64,000 nt of DNA from Pseudomonas fulva (GTDB taxonomy: Bacteria; Pseudomonadota; Gammaproteobacteria; Pseudomonadales; Pseudomonadaceae). Shown one piece after another: positions 30,134 to 38,641 of this stretch. Within the stretch, counting starts at the first letter, position 1, and each line of letters opens with the position of its first letter. A program made the position numbers and the translations under genes. The DNA lies in assembly GCF_023517795.1 (NCBI RefSeq), contig NZ_CP082928.1, forward strand, positions 1,550,001 through 1,614,000, written 5' to 3'. The notes below the pieces were generated by a model. It did no database searches. It was not told the DNA's origin and saw only the letters and a program-made list of their open reading frames with translations.

Positions 30134-30829
30134 ATGAATTTCGATCTTTCCGGATTCGGCCCGGCCCTGGCCGCCGGCACCCTGATGACCGTCCAGCTGG
30201 CGCTCAGCGCCCTGTGCGTCGGTCTGGTGCTCGGCCTGCTCGGCGCCTTCGCCAAGACCTCGCCCTACAAGCCGCTGCAGTGGCTTGGCGGCACCTATTC
30301 CACCCTGGTTCGCGGCGTGCCCGAACTGCTCTGGGTCCTGCTGATCTATTTCGGCACCGTGGGCCTGATGCGCGGCCTCGCCGAGCTGCTCGGCGTCGAG
30401 AGCCTCGAGCTGTCGCCCTTCGCCGCCGGCGTCATCGCCCTGGGCCTGTGCTTCGGCGCCTACGCCACCGAAGTGTTTCGCGGCGCCATCCTGGCCATCC
30501 CCAAGGGCCACCGTGAAGCCGGCCAGGCCCTGGGCCTGTCCAAGGGCCGCATCCTCTGGCGCCTGGTGATGCCGCAGATGTGGCGCATCGCCCTGCCCGG
30601 CCTGGGCAACCTGTTCATGATCCTGATGAAGGACACCGCGCTGGTATCGGTGATCGGCCTCAATGAGCTGATGCGCCGTTCGCAGATCGCCGTGACCGCC
30701 AGCAAGGAGCCCTTCACCTTCTATATGGTCGCCGCGTTCATCTACCTGGGCCTGACCGTCATCGCCATGATTGGCCTGCACTTCCTCGAGAAGCGCGCCA
30801 ACCGCGGCTTCAAGCGGAGTGCGGCATGA
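30134..30829 (+). CDS. Amino-acid ABC transporter permease (HisQ-like)
   Basis: 231 residues with about five transmembrane segments beginning TLMTVQLALSALCVGLVLGLLGA. The EAA coupling motif is AILAIPKGHREAGQALGLSKG near 119-139, which contacts the ATPase. The His/Glu/Met family signature RGVPELLWVLLIYFG is near 58. It overlaps the next permease gene by four bases (ATGA), forming the heterodimeric membrane pore. Confidence 0.95.
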   Translation: MNFDLSGFGPALAAGTLMTVQLALSALCVGLVLGLLGAFAKTSPYKPLQWLGGTYSTLVRGVPELLWVLLIYFGTVGLMRGLAELLGVESLELSPFAAGVIALGLCFGAYATEVFRGAILAIPKGHREAGQALGLSKGRILWRLVMPQMWRIALPGLGNLFMILMKDTALVSVIGLNELMRRSQIAVTASKEPFTFYMVAAFIYLGLTVIAMIGLHFLEKRANRGFKRSAA

Positions 30830-31515
30830 ACTGGGACGTCATCATCACCTGGCTGCCGCGCCTGGCCCAAGGCGCCCTGCTGACCATCGAGCTGGTCGCC
30901 GTGGCGGTCATCACCGGCCTGATCCTGGCCATTCCCACCGGTATCGCCCGCGCCTCGCGCCACTGGTACGTGCGCGCCGTGCCCTATGGCTACATCTTCT
31001 TCTTCCGCGGCACGCCGCTCCTGGTACAGCTGTTCCTGGTCTACTACGGCCTGGCGCAGTTCGACGCCGTGCGCCAGGGCCCGCTGTGGCCGTACCTGCG
31101 CGACCCATATTGGTGCGCGGTGATCACCATGACCCTGCACACCACCGCCTATATCGCCGAGATCCTGCGCGGCGCCATCCAGGCCGTACCGCCGGGTGAA
31201 ATCGAAGCGGCGCGGGCGCTGGGCATGTCACGGCCCCAGGCCATGCTGCATATCGTGCTGCCACGGGCGGCGCGCATCGGCCTGCCGGCCTACAGCAACG
31301 AAGTGATCCTGATGCTCAAGGCCAGCGCCCTGGCCAGCACCGTGACCCTGCTGGAGCTGACCGGCATGGCGCGCACCATGAACGCGCGCACCTACCTGCC
31401 GGTCGAGGGCTTCTTCGCTGCCGGGGTGTTTTACCTGCTGATCACCTTCGTGCTGATCAACGCCTTCAAGCTTCTGGAACGCTGGCTGCGCGTCGACGCC
31501 TGCCAGGGCCGCTAG
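30826..31515 (+). CDS. Amino-acid ABC transporter permease (HisM-like)
   Basis: 229 residues with about five transmembrane segments (LLTIELVAVAVITGLILAIP first). FFFRGTPLLVQLFLVYYGLAQF near 59 is the family segment, and the EAA loop is IQAVPPGEIEAARALGMSRP near 121. It pairs with the HisQ-like permease and is the last gene of the transporter operon; the methyltransferase gene starts 12 bases later and may be co-transcribed. Confidence 0.95.
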   Translation: MNWDVIITWLPRLAQGALLTIELVAVAVITGLILAIPTGIARASRHWYVRAVPYGYIFFFRGTPLLVQLFLVYYGLAQFDAVRQGPLWPYLRDPYWCAVITMTLHTTAYIAEILRGAIQAVPPGEIEAARALGMSRPQAMLHIVLPRAARIGLPAYSNEVILMLKASALASTVTLLELTGMARTMNARTYLPVEGFFAAGVFYLLITFVLINAFKLLERWLRVDACQGR

Positions 31516-31527
31516 GGTGACGACGGG

Positions 31528-32802
31528 GTGCAAGCCCCGCCGCAGTCGCTTATGACAGCCAAGTCTCTCCCGCCAATCAGTGGCGCCGAACTGCTCCAGC
31601 GCTTCCAGGCGCTGGAGGCCTTTCTCGTCGCCCACCAGGCGCTGTGGAAACCGCGGCCCTTCACCCACCAGGCACTGCCCTGGGAAAGCCAGCATCCCGA
31701 ACTGGCCGCCTGGCTGCGCGGCCGCACCCTGGAGCAGGCCGAAGCCAGCCACAACCAGCCAACGGCGCTGGACCGCGCACCAGCACCCTTCCCCGAACTG
31801 GCCTTGCAGGCTGACCGTTTGAGCCAGGTCGGCGACCTGCCCCAGCAGCCTTCGGCCGACCTGCCGCCGCGTTTCTCGGTGGACGTTCCGGGTCGCAAAT
31901 GGCAGCAGATACGCGCGTTCGGCAGCAGCCTGGGCTTCGCCCAAACCCCGCAGCACTGGCTGGACTGGTGCGCGGGCAAGGGCCACCTGGGCCGTGTGCT
32001 CGCCCACGACGGCCAGAAGCTGACCTGCCTGGAATACGACCCGGCCCTGGTGGCCAGCGGCGCCGAACTGAGCCAACGCCTGGGGATAACCGCTCAACAT
32101 ATCGAGCAGGACGTACTCGCCGCTGACGCTGCCACCCAGTTGCACGCCGAACACAGCCCCGTCGCCCTGCACGCCTGCGGCGACCTGCATGTGCGCCTGA
32201 TACACCTGGCCAGCGCCGCAGGCTGTCGCCAGTTGGCCATCGCGCCCTGCTGCTACAACCGCGTGGCAGCAGCCGACTACCAGCCGTTATCCACAGCCGC
32301 CCAGGGCTCGCCGCTGCTCCTCTCGCTGGACGACCTGGCCCTGCCCATGAGCGAAACCGTGACGGCCGGCAACCGCGTGCGCCAGCAACGTGACCAGTCC
32401 ATGGCCTGGCGCCTGGCCTTCGACCTGCTGCAGCGCGAGCTGCGCGGCGTCGACGCCTACCTGCCCACACCTTCACTGCCGCCCGCCTGGCTGAAGAAGT
32501 CCTTCGCCGACTACTGCCGTGACCTCGCCGCACTCAAACAGCTGCCCGCAGTTGGCGAGCGCGAATGGCAGCGCCTGGAAGCAGCCGGCTGGCAACGCCT
32601 GGCCGAGGTGCGCAACCTGGAGTTGCTGCGCGGCCTGTTCCGCCGCCCCCTGGAACTCTGGCTGGTGCTCGACCGCGCCCTGTATCTGCAGGAACAGGGC
32701 TATGAAGTACGCCTCGGCCAGTTCTGCGCCGCGCACCTGACCCCGCGCAACCTGCTGTTGCTCGCCGAGCGCACCGGAGTTGCACACACTATCTGTGGAT
32801 AA
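31528..32802 (+). CDS. Class I SAM-dependent methyltransferase (METTL25/TRM13-like motif set)
   Basis: 424 residues from GTG 31528, or 416 from ATG 31552; neither start has a strong Shine-Dalgarno sequence. The N-terminal about 130 residues are helical. The Rossmann core has motif I in WLDWCAGKGHLGRVLA near 157, an acidic strand end in LTCLEYDPALV, VALHACGDLHVRLI near 218 and APCCYNRV near 241, a Cys-Cys motif seen in TRM13/METTL25-like RNA methyltransferases. The C-terminal domain (about 300-424) is helical. The substrate is unknown and RNA is a guess from the motif. The last codons and stop (tgt gga taa) coincide with a DnaA-box 9-mer. Confidence 0.8.
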   Translation: MQAPPQSLMTAKSLPPISGAELLQRFQALEAFLVAHQALWKPRPFTHQALPWESQHPELAAWLRGRTLEQAEASHNQPTALDRAPAPFPELALQADRLSQVGDLPQQPSADLPPRFSVDVPGRKWQQIRAFGSSLGFAQTPQHWLDWCAGKGHLGRVLAHDGQKLTCLEYDPALVASGAELSQRLGITAQHIEQDVLAADAATQLHAEHSPVALHACGDLHVRLIHLASAAGCRQLAIAPCCYNRVAAADYQPLSTAAQGSPLLLSLDDLALPMSETVTAGNRVRQQRDQSMAWRLAFDLLQRELRGVDAYLPTPSLPPAWLKKSFADYCRDLAALKQLPAVGEREWQRLEAAGWQRLAEVRNLELLRGLFRRPLELWLVLDRALYLQEQGYEVRLGQFCAAHLTPRNLLLLAERTGVAHTICG

Positions 32803-33027
32803 CTCTGTTCACAGAAGCTGGGCAAACCACCCCAGCCCACCACCCATAACGCGCGGCGAAGGCTGGTCATTTTTTAACCACCGATAAAATCCCATATAAA
32901 ACAGCCGCTTGGCAAAACCGTGAAAGGCTGGGTAGAAATTTTCTAAAAATCTTCTAACCGGTGCCCATTTGTGCATAAGCCCCAGCCAGAGCGGCTAAAA
33001 TAGCCGCAAAAAGCTGTATCGCGTAGC

Positions 33028-33055
33028 TTTACTCACGGAAACGAATCGATATAAT
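33028..33055 (+). promoter_or_regulatory. Sigma-70 promoter of tRNA-Thr
   Basis: TTTACT at 33028-33033 and a perfect TATAAT at 33050-33055 are separated by 16 bases, about 14 bases before the tRNA. The 267-bp region upstream (32803-33069) is AT-rich compared with its surroundings and holds no gene that I can see. Confidence 0.85.
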
Positions 33056-33069
33056 GGCGGCCCTCAAAA

Positions 33070-33145
<76 letters not shown>

Positions 33146-33154
33146 TACAAAACG

Positions 33155-33180
33155 AAGGCCTGCAGCGATGCAGGCCTTTT
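33155..33180 (+). terminator. Rho-independent terminator after tRNA-Thr
   Basis: Perfect 10-bp stem aaggcctgca/tgcaggcctt with a gcga loop, followed by ttgtttg. Confidence 0.9.
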
Positions 33181-33376
33181 GTTTGTCCGCCCGACCTAAA
33201 AAATGCCAAAAATACTGTCGATACAAACAGTATTGACTTTTACGATGGCGGAAGATCACCCAGCGTGCTAACGTAACAACTCAGCTCGACAATTCATCGT
33301 TGAGACTGAAGAAACCCTATAGATAGAGGTTTCTTCGTAATAGAGGGTTGAAGGACTCAACTCCGAGGAGGCACTT

Positions 33377-33859
33377 ATGCATTCAGCACTGCAGATCGCA
33401 AACGAAATCATCCGGAGGGGCGCTGCTGAGACGCCTCCACGCTATTTCACACCTATGCAATTGCTTAAGCTGGTCTACCTCTGCCACGGCTGGATGCTGG
33501 GGCTATACGGGCGACCTCTTATTAGGGAAGACGTGCAGGCATGGAAATACGGCCCGGTCATTCCGGAGCTTTATCAAAGCTTGAAAAGCTATCGTGATGG
33601 ACAAGTCCCACGTCCATTGTCAGCCTCGGAATGCCCGCTTGATGTCTACGAATCGACAATGGTTGACCAAGTTATAAAGATGTATGGCCATCAGTCTGGG
33701 ATAGCACTTTCACAGATCACCCACGCACCTAATACACCTTGGTCTCTTACCTTCCAAGGCGACACGCTTGGGCAGGTAATCTCGAATGATCTGATAATGG
33801 ATCACTATCAGCGTATTTACAGGGAACGTACGCAGCATGCAGCAGCCGCCGCCGGATAA
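33377..33859 (+). CDS. Panacea (SocA/DUF4065) domain protein, probable antitoxin
   Basis: 160 residues from an ATG with a strong GAGGAGG Shine-Dalgarno sequence. The whole protein is a DUF4065 domain: YFTPMQLLKLVYLCHGWMLG near 23, then the signature VQAWKYGPVIPELYQSLKSY near 53, and a C-terminal SNDLIMDHYQRIY. Panacea-domain proteins are antitoxins that neutralise unrelated toxins encoded beside them, including small membrane proteins. It overlaps the downstream frame by 23 bases, sits next to tRNA-Thr and uses more AT-rich codons than its neighbours, so it may have been acquired. No integrase is nearby. An antitoxin role is inferred from domain and context. Confidence 0.85.
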   Translation: MHSALQIANEIIRRGAAETPPRYFTPMQLLKLVYLCHGWMLGLYGRPLIREDVQAWKYGPVIPELYQSLKSYRDGQVPRPLSASECPLDVYESTMVDQVIKMYGHQSGIALSQITHAPNTPWSLTFQGDTLGQVISNDLIMDHYQRIYRERTQHAAAAAG

Positions 33860-34219
33860 CCCGCTCGGGGCTACAGGTATTATCAACATACCGGACCCCG
33901 CTCTACCTCTACCAACATTACCTTCCGACCGAGCCATGTCATCACAAGAGGCGACGGGCTTCGCGGAGGGTAACTTGATAAGAAAGCAGCAGAAACTAAG
34001 CACGGTCGTGACGAGCGATTCCGCGATCATCTCTCAAACGCCCGTATAGGGGTGTTTTGGTTACTGGTTGTAGCGTTCATGGGGATGTTGGTGGTCTTGC
34101 TGATCCATTGGGTCACTCCATGGTGCTTCCTCAACCAGACGCAGCTAGACACTATCAAAACAATCATTGGCACTGCGCTTGCCTCGAAGCTGTTCGCGGA
34201 GCAGGCGAAACACATCTAA
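33837..34219 (+). pseudogene. Frame-disrupted small membrane protein, probable Panacea-linked toxin or partner
   Basis: Two frames seem to make one protein. Frame A opens at ATG 33837 inside the Panacea gene, encodes a Pro-rich N-terminus (NIPDPALPLPTLPSDRA) and stops at 34047-34049. The -1 frame is open from 33974 to 34219 but has no ATG before its membrane segment. It encodes a charged stretch (ETKHGRDERFRDHL), a transmembrane helix (FWLLVVAFMGMLVVLLIHWV) and a tail (PWCFLNQTQLDTIKTIIGTA). The layout of charged segment, helix and PW-x-LN-x-x-Q-L tail resembles small membrane proteins I recall beside Panacea genes. Either a one-base indel inactivated the gene or ribosomes shift by -1 between 33974 and 34046. 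I see no textbook slippery heptamer. Confidence 0.6.
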
Positions 34220-34369
34220 GTGCACGTCTCTTATCGCAAATCCGATCTACTTTCTCTGTTGGCACATTTTTGAGCGCCAAGGTGAGTTTTAAGATAGGAG
34301 CTGATTGATTAAAAGTCTTTCTTAACAATTAGTTAGGAACAAATTTAAACTTCCGAACCAGCACTGCAT

Positions 34370-34395
34370 AAGGCCTCGCAGAAATGCGAGGCCTT
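34370..34395. terminator. Hairpin terminator-like element after the Panacea locus
   Basis: Perfect 11-bp stem aaggcctcgca/tgcgaggcctt with a GAAA tetraloop. The T-tract after it is poor, so termination strength is uncertain. It resembles the tRNA-Thr terminator (aaggcctgca/tgcaggcctt). The surrounding gap 34220-34537 is otherwise gene-free, AT-rich before the hairpin and GC-rich after it. Confidence 0.6.
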
Positions 34396-34537
34396 GTCGT
34401 TTCCGGGCGATGGAAAAACTCTGCCCAAGCGCCCTTCTTGCGGCCCTCGTGGCAGAGCTCATCAGGATTCAACGCAGCTCAGTCGCGTTTGTGGCCTGGA
34501 GCGACTAACCTACGGCCTACCACCAAACGGAGCCACC

Positions 34538-35782
34538 ATGGCAGACACCCCGCCCAGCGCCGGTTTGCGGCTGCCTGAAGACGCACCTCTGGTGCGCAAG
34601 ATTGGCCATGAACTCATCGAGTTTCTTCCGGTGGGTGTGTACCTGTGCAACGCTGCGGGGCACTTGACCACTTACAACCCCAAGGCGGCGGAGATCTGGG
34701 GGGAGGCGCCGGAGCTGGGCAAGGAGCCGATCAAGTACACCGGCGCCTATCGCCTGCGTAGCGAGAATGGCGCGCATATGCCGCTGGAGCAGTCGCCGCT
34801 GGCGGCGGTGCTCCTCAGCAAGAAGCCGATCACCAACCTGCGCATGATCGTCGAGCGGCGTGACGGCAGTCAGGTACCGATTCTCGCCAATATCGTGCCG
34901 CTGTTCGGTATGGATGGCGTGATGATCGGCTTCATGAACAGCATCCAGGATCTGCGTCAGCACGCGGCCCAGGAGCAGGCGCAGAACAATCTGCACAATG
35001 CCCTGGTGCAGGCGCAGAAGATGGAGCAGATTGGCAAGGTCGGCGGTGGCGTCGTCCATGAGTTCACCAACCAGTTGACCAGCCTGTCGATGAGCCTGTC
35101 GCTGATGGAAAAGGAGATCATGGACGCCGGCTCGGAGCAGTTGCAGGCGCGTTATGCGCGGTGCCGCGAGGCAACCGATCAGGTCACCCAGTTGGCCGAG
35201 GGCCTGCTGCTGTTCGCCCGCACTCGCCCGCGGGCGCTGGAGCGCGTCGACCCCAACCAGTTGCTGCTGGGGATGAGCACGCTGATCAGCAACGAGGCCG
35301 GCCAGGCGATCGACTGCCAGCTCAACCTGGCCACCGACAGCAGCTTTCTCAGGGCCAACAAGCAGCATCTGGAAAGCGCCATCATCAACCTGGTGGCCAA
35401 TGCCCGGGACGCCATGCCGGCGGGTGGCCAGCTGACCCTGAGCACCTTCAATACCCACCTGGACCGCAGCAACTTTCCGCACCACAACGCCAACTTCAAG
35501 CCCGGGCGCTACGTGGCGATCCGCATCGTGGACACGGGCACCGGCATCGCGCCGGAGGCGCTGGAGCATATCTTCGCGCCCTTCTATACCACCCGGGCGG
35601 TCGACAAGAGCACAGGCCTGGGCCTGACCATGGTCAAGGGCTTCGTCACCGACATGAACGGCCAGCTGACGATCACCAGCAGGCTGGGCGAAGGCACCAG
35701 CGTCAGCCTGTATTTCCCCTGCTATGGCACCGAGCACTCGCTGGCGATTACCGGTAGCGACAGGACATCGAGCGGGGAGTGA
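34538..35782 (+). CDS. PAS-domain sensor histidine kinase (soluble, no receiver)
   Basis: 414 residues from ATG 34538 (MADTPPSAG) with GGAG seven bases upstream; the frame is open further upstream but without family features. The N-terminal PAS domain (about 25-145) has FLPVGVYLCNAAGHLTTYN. A short linker carries QAQKMEQIGKVGGGVVHEFTNQL near 165, where the phospho-His box is HEFTN in place of the common HDFNN. HATPase boxes are IINLVANARDAMPAGG near 285, DTGTGIAPEALEHIFAPFYTT near 330 and GLGLTMVKGF near 358. The C-terminus has no receiver, so a separate regulator is needed; none is adjacent. Confidence 0.9.
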   Translation: MADTPPSAGLRLPEDAPLVRKIGHELIEFLPVGVYLCNAAGHLTTYNPKAAEIWGEAPELGKEPIKYTGAYRLRSENGAHMPLEQSPLAAVLLSKKPITNLRMIVERRDGSQVPILANIVPLFGMDGVMIGFMNSIQDLRQHAAQEQAQNNLHNALVQAQKMEQIGKVGGGVVHEFTNQLTSLSMSLSLMEKEIMDAGSEQLQARYARCREATDQVTQLAEGLLLFARTRPRALERVDPNQLLLGMSTLISNEAGQAIDCQLNLATDSSFLRANKQHLESAIINLVANARDAMPAGGQLTLSTFNTHLDRSNFPHHNANFKPGRYVAIRIVDTGTGIAPEALEHIFAPFYTTRAVDKSTGLGLTMVKGFVTDMNGQLTITSRLGEGTSVSLYFPCYGTEHSLAITGSDRTSSGE

Positions 35783-35838
35783 CAGCTGGCCACTGGCCGG
35801 ATTACTGTATGCACATACAGCAATCCGAGAATCCGCTC

Positions 35839-36075
35839 ATGACTCAAGATGCCAGCCCCGCCACCTCCTATGAACAGCTGGGCGCACGGGTTTCCCGCGC
35901 CATCAACGCCCCCGCCGCGCAGCGCTCGCGCTCGGCGGTGCTGCTGCGCGCCGAAGGCGACAGCCCCGAGGACTGGTCGCGCATCCTCGACGAGATAGCC
36001 GAGAACGACAACGTCACCATCGCCTGGCGCGACGATGGCGTGCAGCTGTTCTGGACGGTACCGGCAGAGGATTGA
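35839..36075 (+). CDS. DUF1654 domain protein
   Basis: 78 residues from ATG 35839 (MTQDASPATSYEQLG). The DUF1654 core runs through SYEQLGARVSRAINAPAAQRS, EDWSRILDEIAENDNVTIAW and a C-terminal GVQLFWTVP. DUF1654 proteins are small, largely confined to pseudomonads and uncharacterised; some are linked to DNA-damage responses. It is monocistronic, with no transmembrane segment. Confidence 0.82.
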   Translation: MTQDASPATSYEQLGARVSRAINAPAAQRSRSAVLLRAEGDSPEDWSRILDEIAENDNVTIAWRDDGVQLFWTVPAED

Positions 36076-36111
36076 GCGCCGCCTGACGAGCGCTCAGGGC
36101 TGCTCGTCAGG

Positions 36112-37428
36112 TCAGGTGGCCACCTGGCTGGAGAACTGACTCACCGCCGCAACCACGCATTCGGCATCGTTCTGGATGTTGTGGATCACCGCATCGGACT
36201 CATTGGCCAGCGCCAGTGCCTGCCCCGCCAGCTCGCGGCTGCGGGTGATCACCTCGACCGCGCCGGAAGCCAGCGCCTGGTTCTGCTGCACCACGGCGAC
36301 GATTTCCTGGGTGGACTTCGAAGTGCGCGAGGCGAGCTGGCGCACTTCATCGGCCACCACGGCGAAACCGCGGCCCTGCTCGCCGGCGCGAGCGGCTTCG
36401 ATGGCGGCGTTGAGCGCCAGCAGGTTGGTCTGGTCGGCGATCCCGCTGATCGCCGCGACGATGGTCTCGACCGCCTTGCCCTGCTCATCCAGCGCCTGGA
36501 TGCTCTGGGTGGCGCTTTCCATCGCACTGGCCAGGCGGTGCAGCACCTCGACGGTCTCGCGGATCACCTCGCGGCCCTTGCTGGCACTGGCATCGGTTTG
36601 CAGCGAGGTGCTGTAGGCCAGGTTGGCGGCCTTGGCGACGGCCTGCTCCAGATGCACCTGGTCGGTGATCACGGTGGCGAACTTGACCACCTTGTAGAGC
36701 TTGCCGTGCAGATCGATGATGGGGTTGTAGGACGCCTCCAGCCAGACGTCGCGACCGGCGCTGTCGATGCGCCGGAAACGGTCGACCACGAATTCGCCAC
36801 GGCGCAGGCGCTCCCAGAACTGGCGGTAGGCCTCCGAGGCGCTCTCTTCGCTGGTGCAGAACATGCGGTGATGCTTGCCGACCACCTGCGCCAGGGTGTA
36901 GCCCATGCCACGCAGGAACAGGTCGTTGGCGGTGATCACCGTCCCGTCGAGGTTGAACTCGATCACCGCGGTCGAGCGCAGCAGCGCCTTGACCAGGCTT
37001 TCGTTTTCCAGGGAGGCCTCGATGGTGCGGGTCAGGTTGCTGGAATGGATCACCAGTTGCTGCCTGCCGGTCTGGTGATCACTCATCGGCACCACCACCG
37101 AACGCAGCCATACGTGCCGGCCGTCCTTGCCGAGCAGACGCAACGCGCCGCTGAAATGGCGGCGTTCCTTGATCGCTGCCAGCGCCTTTGACTGGTGCGG
37201 GTCGCGGGCCAGTTCCGGCGGCGACAGCTGGCTCAGGGACTGACCTTCGACATCGCCAGGGCGATAGCCGAGCTCGCTGTGAAACAGTTCGTTGACCCGC
37301 TCGATGCGGCCATCGCCGCCGAGCTCGATGATGATCATTTCCTTGTCGAGGTTTTCCCTTACCTCCTCCTGCATGGCCAAGCGCGCTTCCAGCTGCTTGT
37401 TGATCTGTTTGAGGTGAGCGTTGAACAC
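36112..37428 (-). CDS. Soluble PAS-PAS methyl-accepting chemotaxis protein (BdlA-like)
   Basis: 438 residues from GTG 37428, preceded by GGAG at eight bases; the first residues are [18 protein letters not shown] short coiled coil leads to two PAS domains (about 35-150 and 160-275; the second has [18 protein letters not shown] and HHRMF). A compact MCP signalling domain follows with the conserved hairpin tip [20 protein letters not shown] near 338. There is no transmembrane segment and no CheR-docking pentapeptide (it ends QFSSQVAT). The architecture matches BdlA of P. aeruginosa, which controls biofilm dispersal, and haem- or FAD-PAS energy sensors. The ligand is unknown. Confidence 0.9.
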   Translation of the reverse strand: MFNAHLKQINKQLEARLAMQEEVRENLDKEMIIIELGGDGRIERVNELFHSELGYRPGDVEGQSLSQLSPPELARDPHQSKALAAIKERRHFSGALRLLGKDGRHVWLRSVVVPMSDHQTGRQQLVIHSSNLTRTIEASLENESLVKALLRSTAVIEFNLDGTVITANDLFLRGMGYTLAQVVGKHHRMFCTSEESASEAYRQFWERLRRGEFVVDRFRRIDSAGRDVWLEASYNPIIDLHGKLYKVVKFATVITDQVHLEQAVAKAANLAYSTSLQTDASASKGREVIRETVEVLHRLASAMESATQSIQALDEQGKAVETIVAAISGIADQTNLLALNAAIEAARAGEQGRGFAVVADEVRQLASRTSKSTQEIVAVVQQNQALASGAVEVITRSRELAGQALALANESDAVIHNIQNDAECVVAAVSQFSSQVAT

Positions 37429-37693
37429 AGCAAGAACTCCAGGATGGATACCGTTTAATCGGCTTGGTAGGAGGAAACTTGAAAGGCGTGATGACGCGTC
37501 AACGGTAACTTGAAGCGGCCCGCAGCGGCCTTGGATGCAGAGGCAGAAGCATCTCCAATATACCCTGCTCGGCCTGGGCCAAGCGCCAGAGATCAGGGAC
37601 TTTACAGGCGCATGGCTAAAAAAGGCTGAACGCAGCTCGCCGCTTCGCTGTCGGACTTTTTGAAGAAGTTCCATGGCGCCGTCCGATAGCTTG

Positions 37694-37709
37694 TTGCAAT
37701 ACATTGCAA
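37694..37709. promoter_or_regulatory. Perfect 16-bp palindrome, candidate operator upstream of the dehydrogenase operon
   Basis: TTGCAATACATTGCAA (two 7-bp arms with an AC centre) lies 186 bases before the dehydrogenase small-subunit gene and 266 bases from the chemoreceptor start. It has the size and symmetry of a dimeric repressor site. Apart from this, the 467-bp region between the divergent genes shows no gene. Confidence 0.45.
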
Positions 37710-37895
37710 AAATTTCCGAGCCCGCTGGAACTGCTTTCGACGCTGCGTCGTGAGGCCGCAAAACCATTATTCGTAACCGGCCTCGATCGACGACGCCCGT
37801 CGTGGATACCCGTGCATCCGCCCGCCGCCCCTGAGGTGGTTCCTTACCAGACAGCCTGAGCCGGACAGCGAATGCCCGGCGTTCGAGGAGATCGC

Positions 37896-38636
37896 ATGTC
37901 CAAAGAAACCCTGCGAGGGTTGAGCCGGCGTTCGCTACTCAAAGCCTCGGCCACCACCGTGGCAGCCGGCGTCGCCGCCAGCGCCCAGGCCGCCACCATC
38001 AGCGGCGTGCCGCAGTGGCTGCCGTTCGACCATAACGGCCCGCTGCATTACGACGCCAAGGGCTGGCAGTTCCTGACCGCCGAGGAGGCCCGCGAAGTCG
38101 AGGCCATCGTCGAGCAACTGATCCCGGCGGACGAGCTGTCGCCCAGCGGCAAGGACGCCGGTTGCGCGGTGTTCATCGACCGCCAGCTGGCCGGCCATTA
38201 CGGTACCTACGAGCGCCTTTACCAGCAGGGCCCCTTCGTGCCCGACATCGAACCGGGCTCCGAGCAGTTGCCCCGCGAGCGCTATCGCCTGGGCCTGGAG
38301 CAGCTCGGCAAGCACTGCCAGCAGGCGTTCGGCAAAGGCTTCAGCGAGCTCGATGGCGAGCAGCGCGACGAGGTGCTCAAGGGCCTGGAGTCGGGCGAGA
38401 TCGCCTTCGAGGGTATCGAATCCAAGGTGTTCTTCACCCAGGTGTTGCAGAACACCATGGAAGGCTTCTTCGCCGACCCGATCTACGGCGGCAACCGCGA
38501 CATGGTGAGCTGGAAGATGCTCGGCTTCCCCGGCGCGCGCTACGACTACCGCCCCTACATCGACCGGCACAACGAGAAGCTGAATCTGGTACCGCTGTCG
38601 ATCATCGGCAGCTCGGCATGGAATCGAAAAGGATGA
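37896..38636 (+). CDS. Gluconate 2-dehydrogenase gamma (small) subunit, Tat-exported
   Basis: 246 residues from ATG 37896. The N-terminus has a twin-arginine signal ([23 protein letters not shown] at about 9-10) cleaved near SAQAAT. The mature part is the gluconate_2-dh3 family: [21 protein letters not shown] near 67, FIDRQL near 94, and a C-terminal [23 protein letters not shown]. It escorts the flavoprotein through the Tat pathway as a complex. The stop overlaps a possible ATG of the next gene. Confidence 0.93.
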   Translation: MSKETLRGLSRRSLLKASATTVAAGVAASAQAATISGVPQWLPFDHNGPLHYDAKGWQFLTAEEAREVEAIVEQLIPADELSPSGKDAGCAVFIDRQLAGHYGTYERLYQQGPFVPDIEPGSEQLPRERYRLGLEQLGKHCQQAFGKGFSELDGEQRDEVLKGLESGEIAFEGIESKVFFTQVLQNTMEGFFADPIYGGNRDMVSWKMLGFPGARYDYRPYIDRHNEKLNLVPLSIIGSSAWNRKG

Positions 38637-38641
38637 GCGGC

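Noticed and set aside
32287..32802. Replication origin suggested by two DnaA boxes
   Set aside because: One box is inside a coding region and the other ends it; no AT-rich unwinding element, box cluster, dnaA or gidA gene is nearby.
33146..34400. Integrative element using tRNA-Thr as attachment site
   Set aside because: No integrase gene and no downstream copy of the tRNA 3' end was found, so only a small acquired locus can be argued.
38162..38641. N-terminal extension of the GMC dehydrogenase to 747 codons
   Set aside because: The extension overlaps the gamma-subunit gene in another frame and has no homologous features; the FAD motif expected at the N-terminus begins right after ATG 38642.
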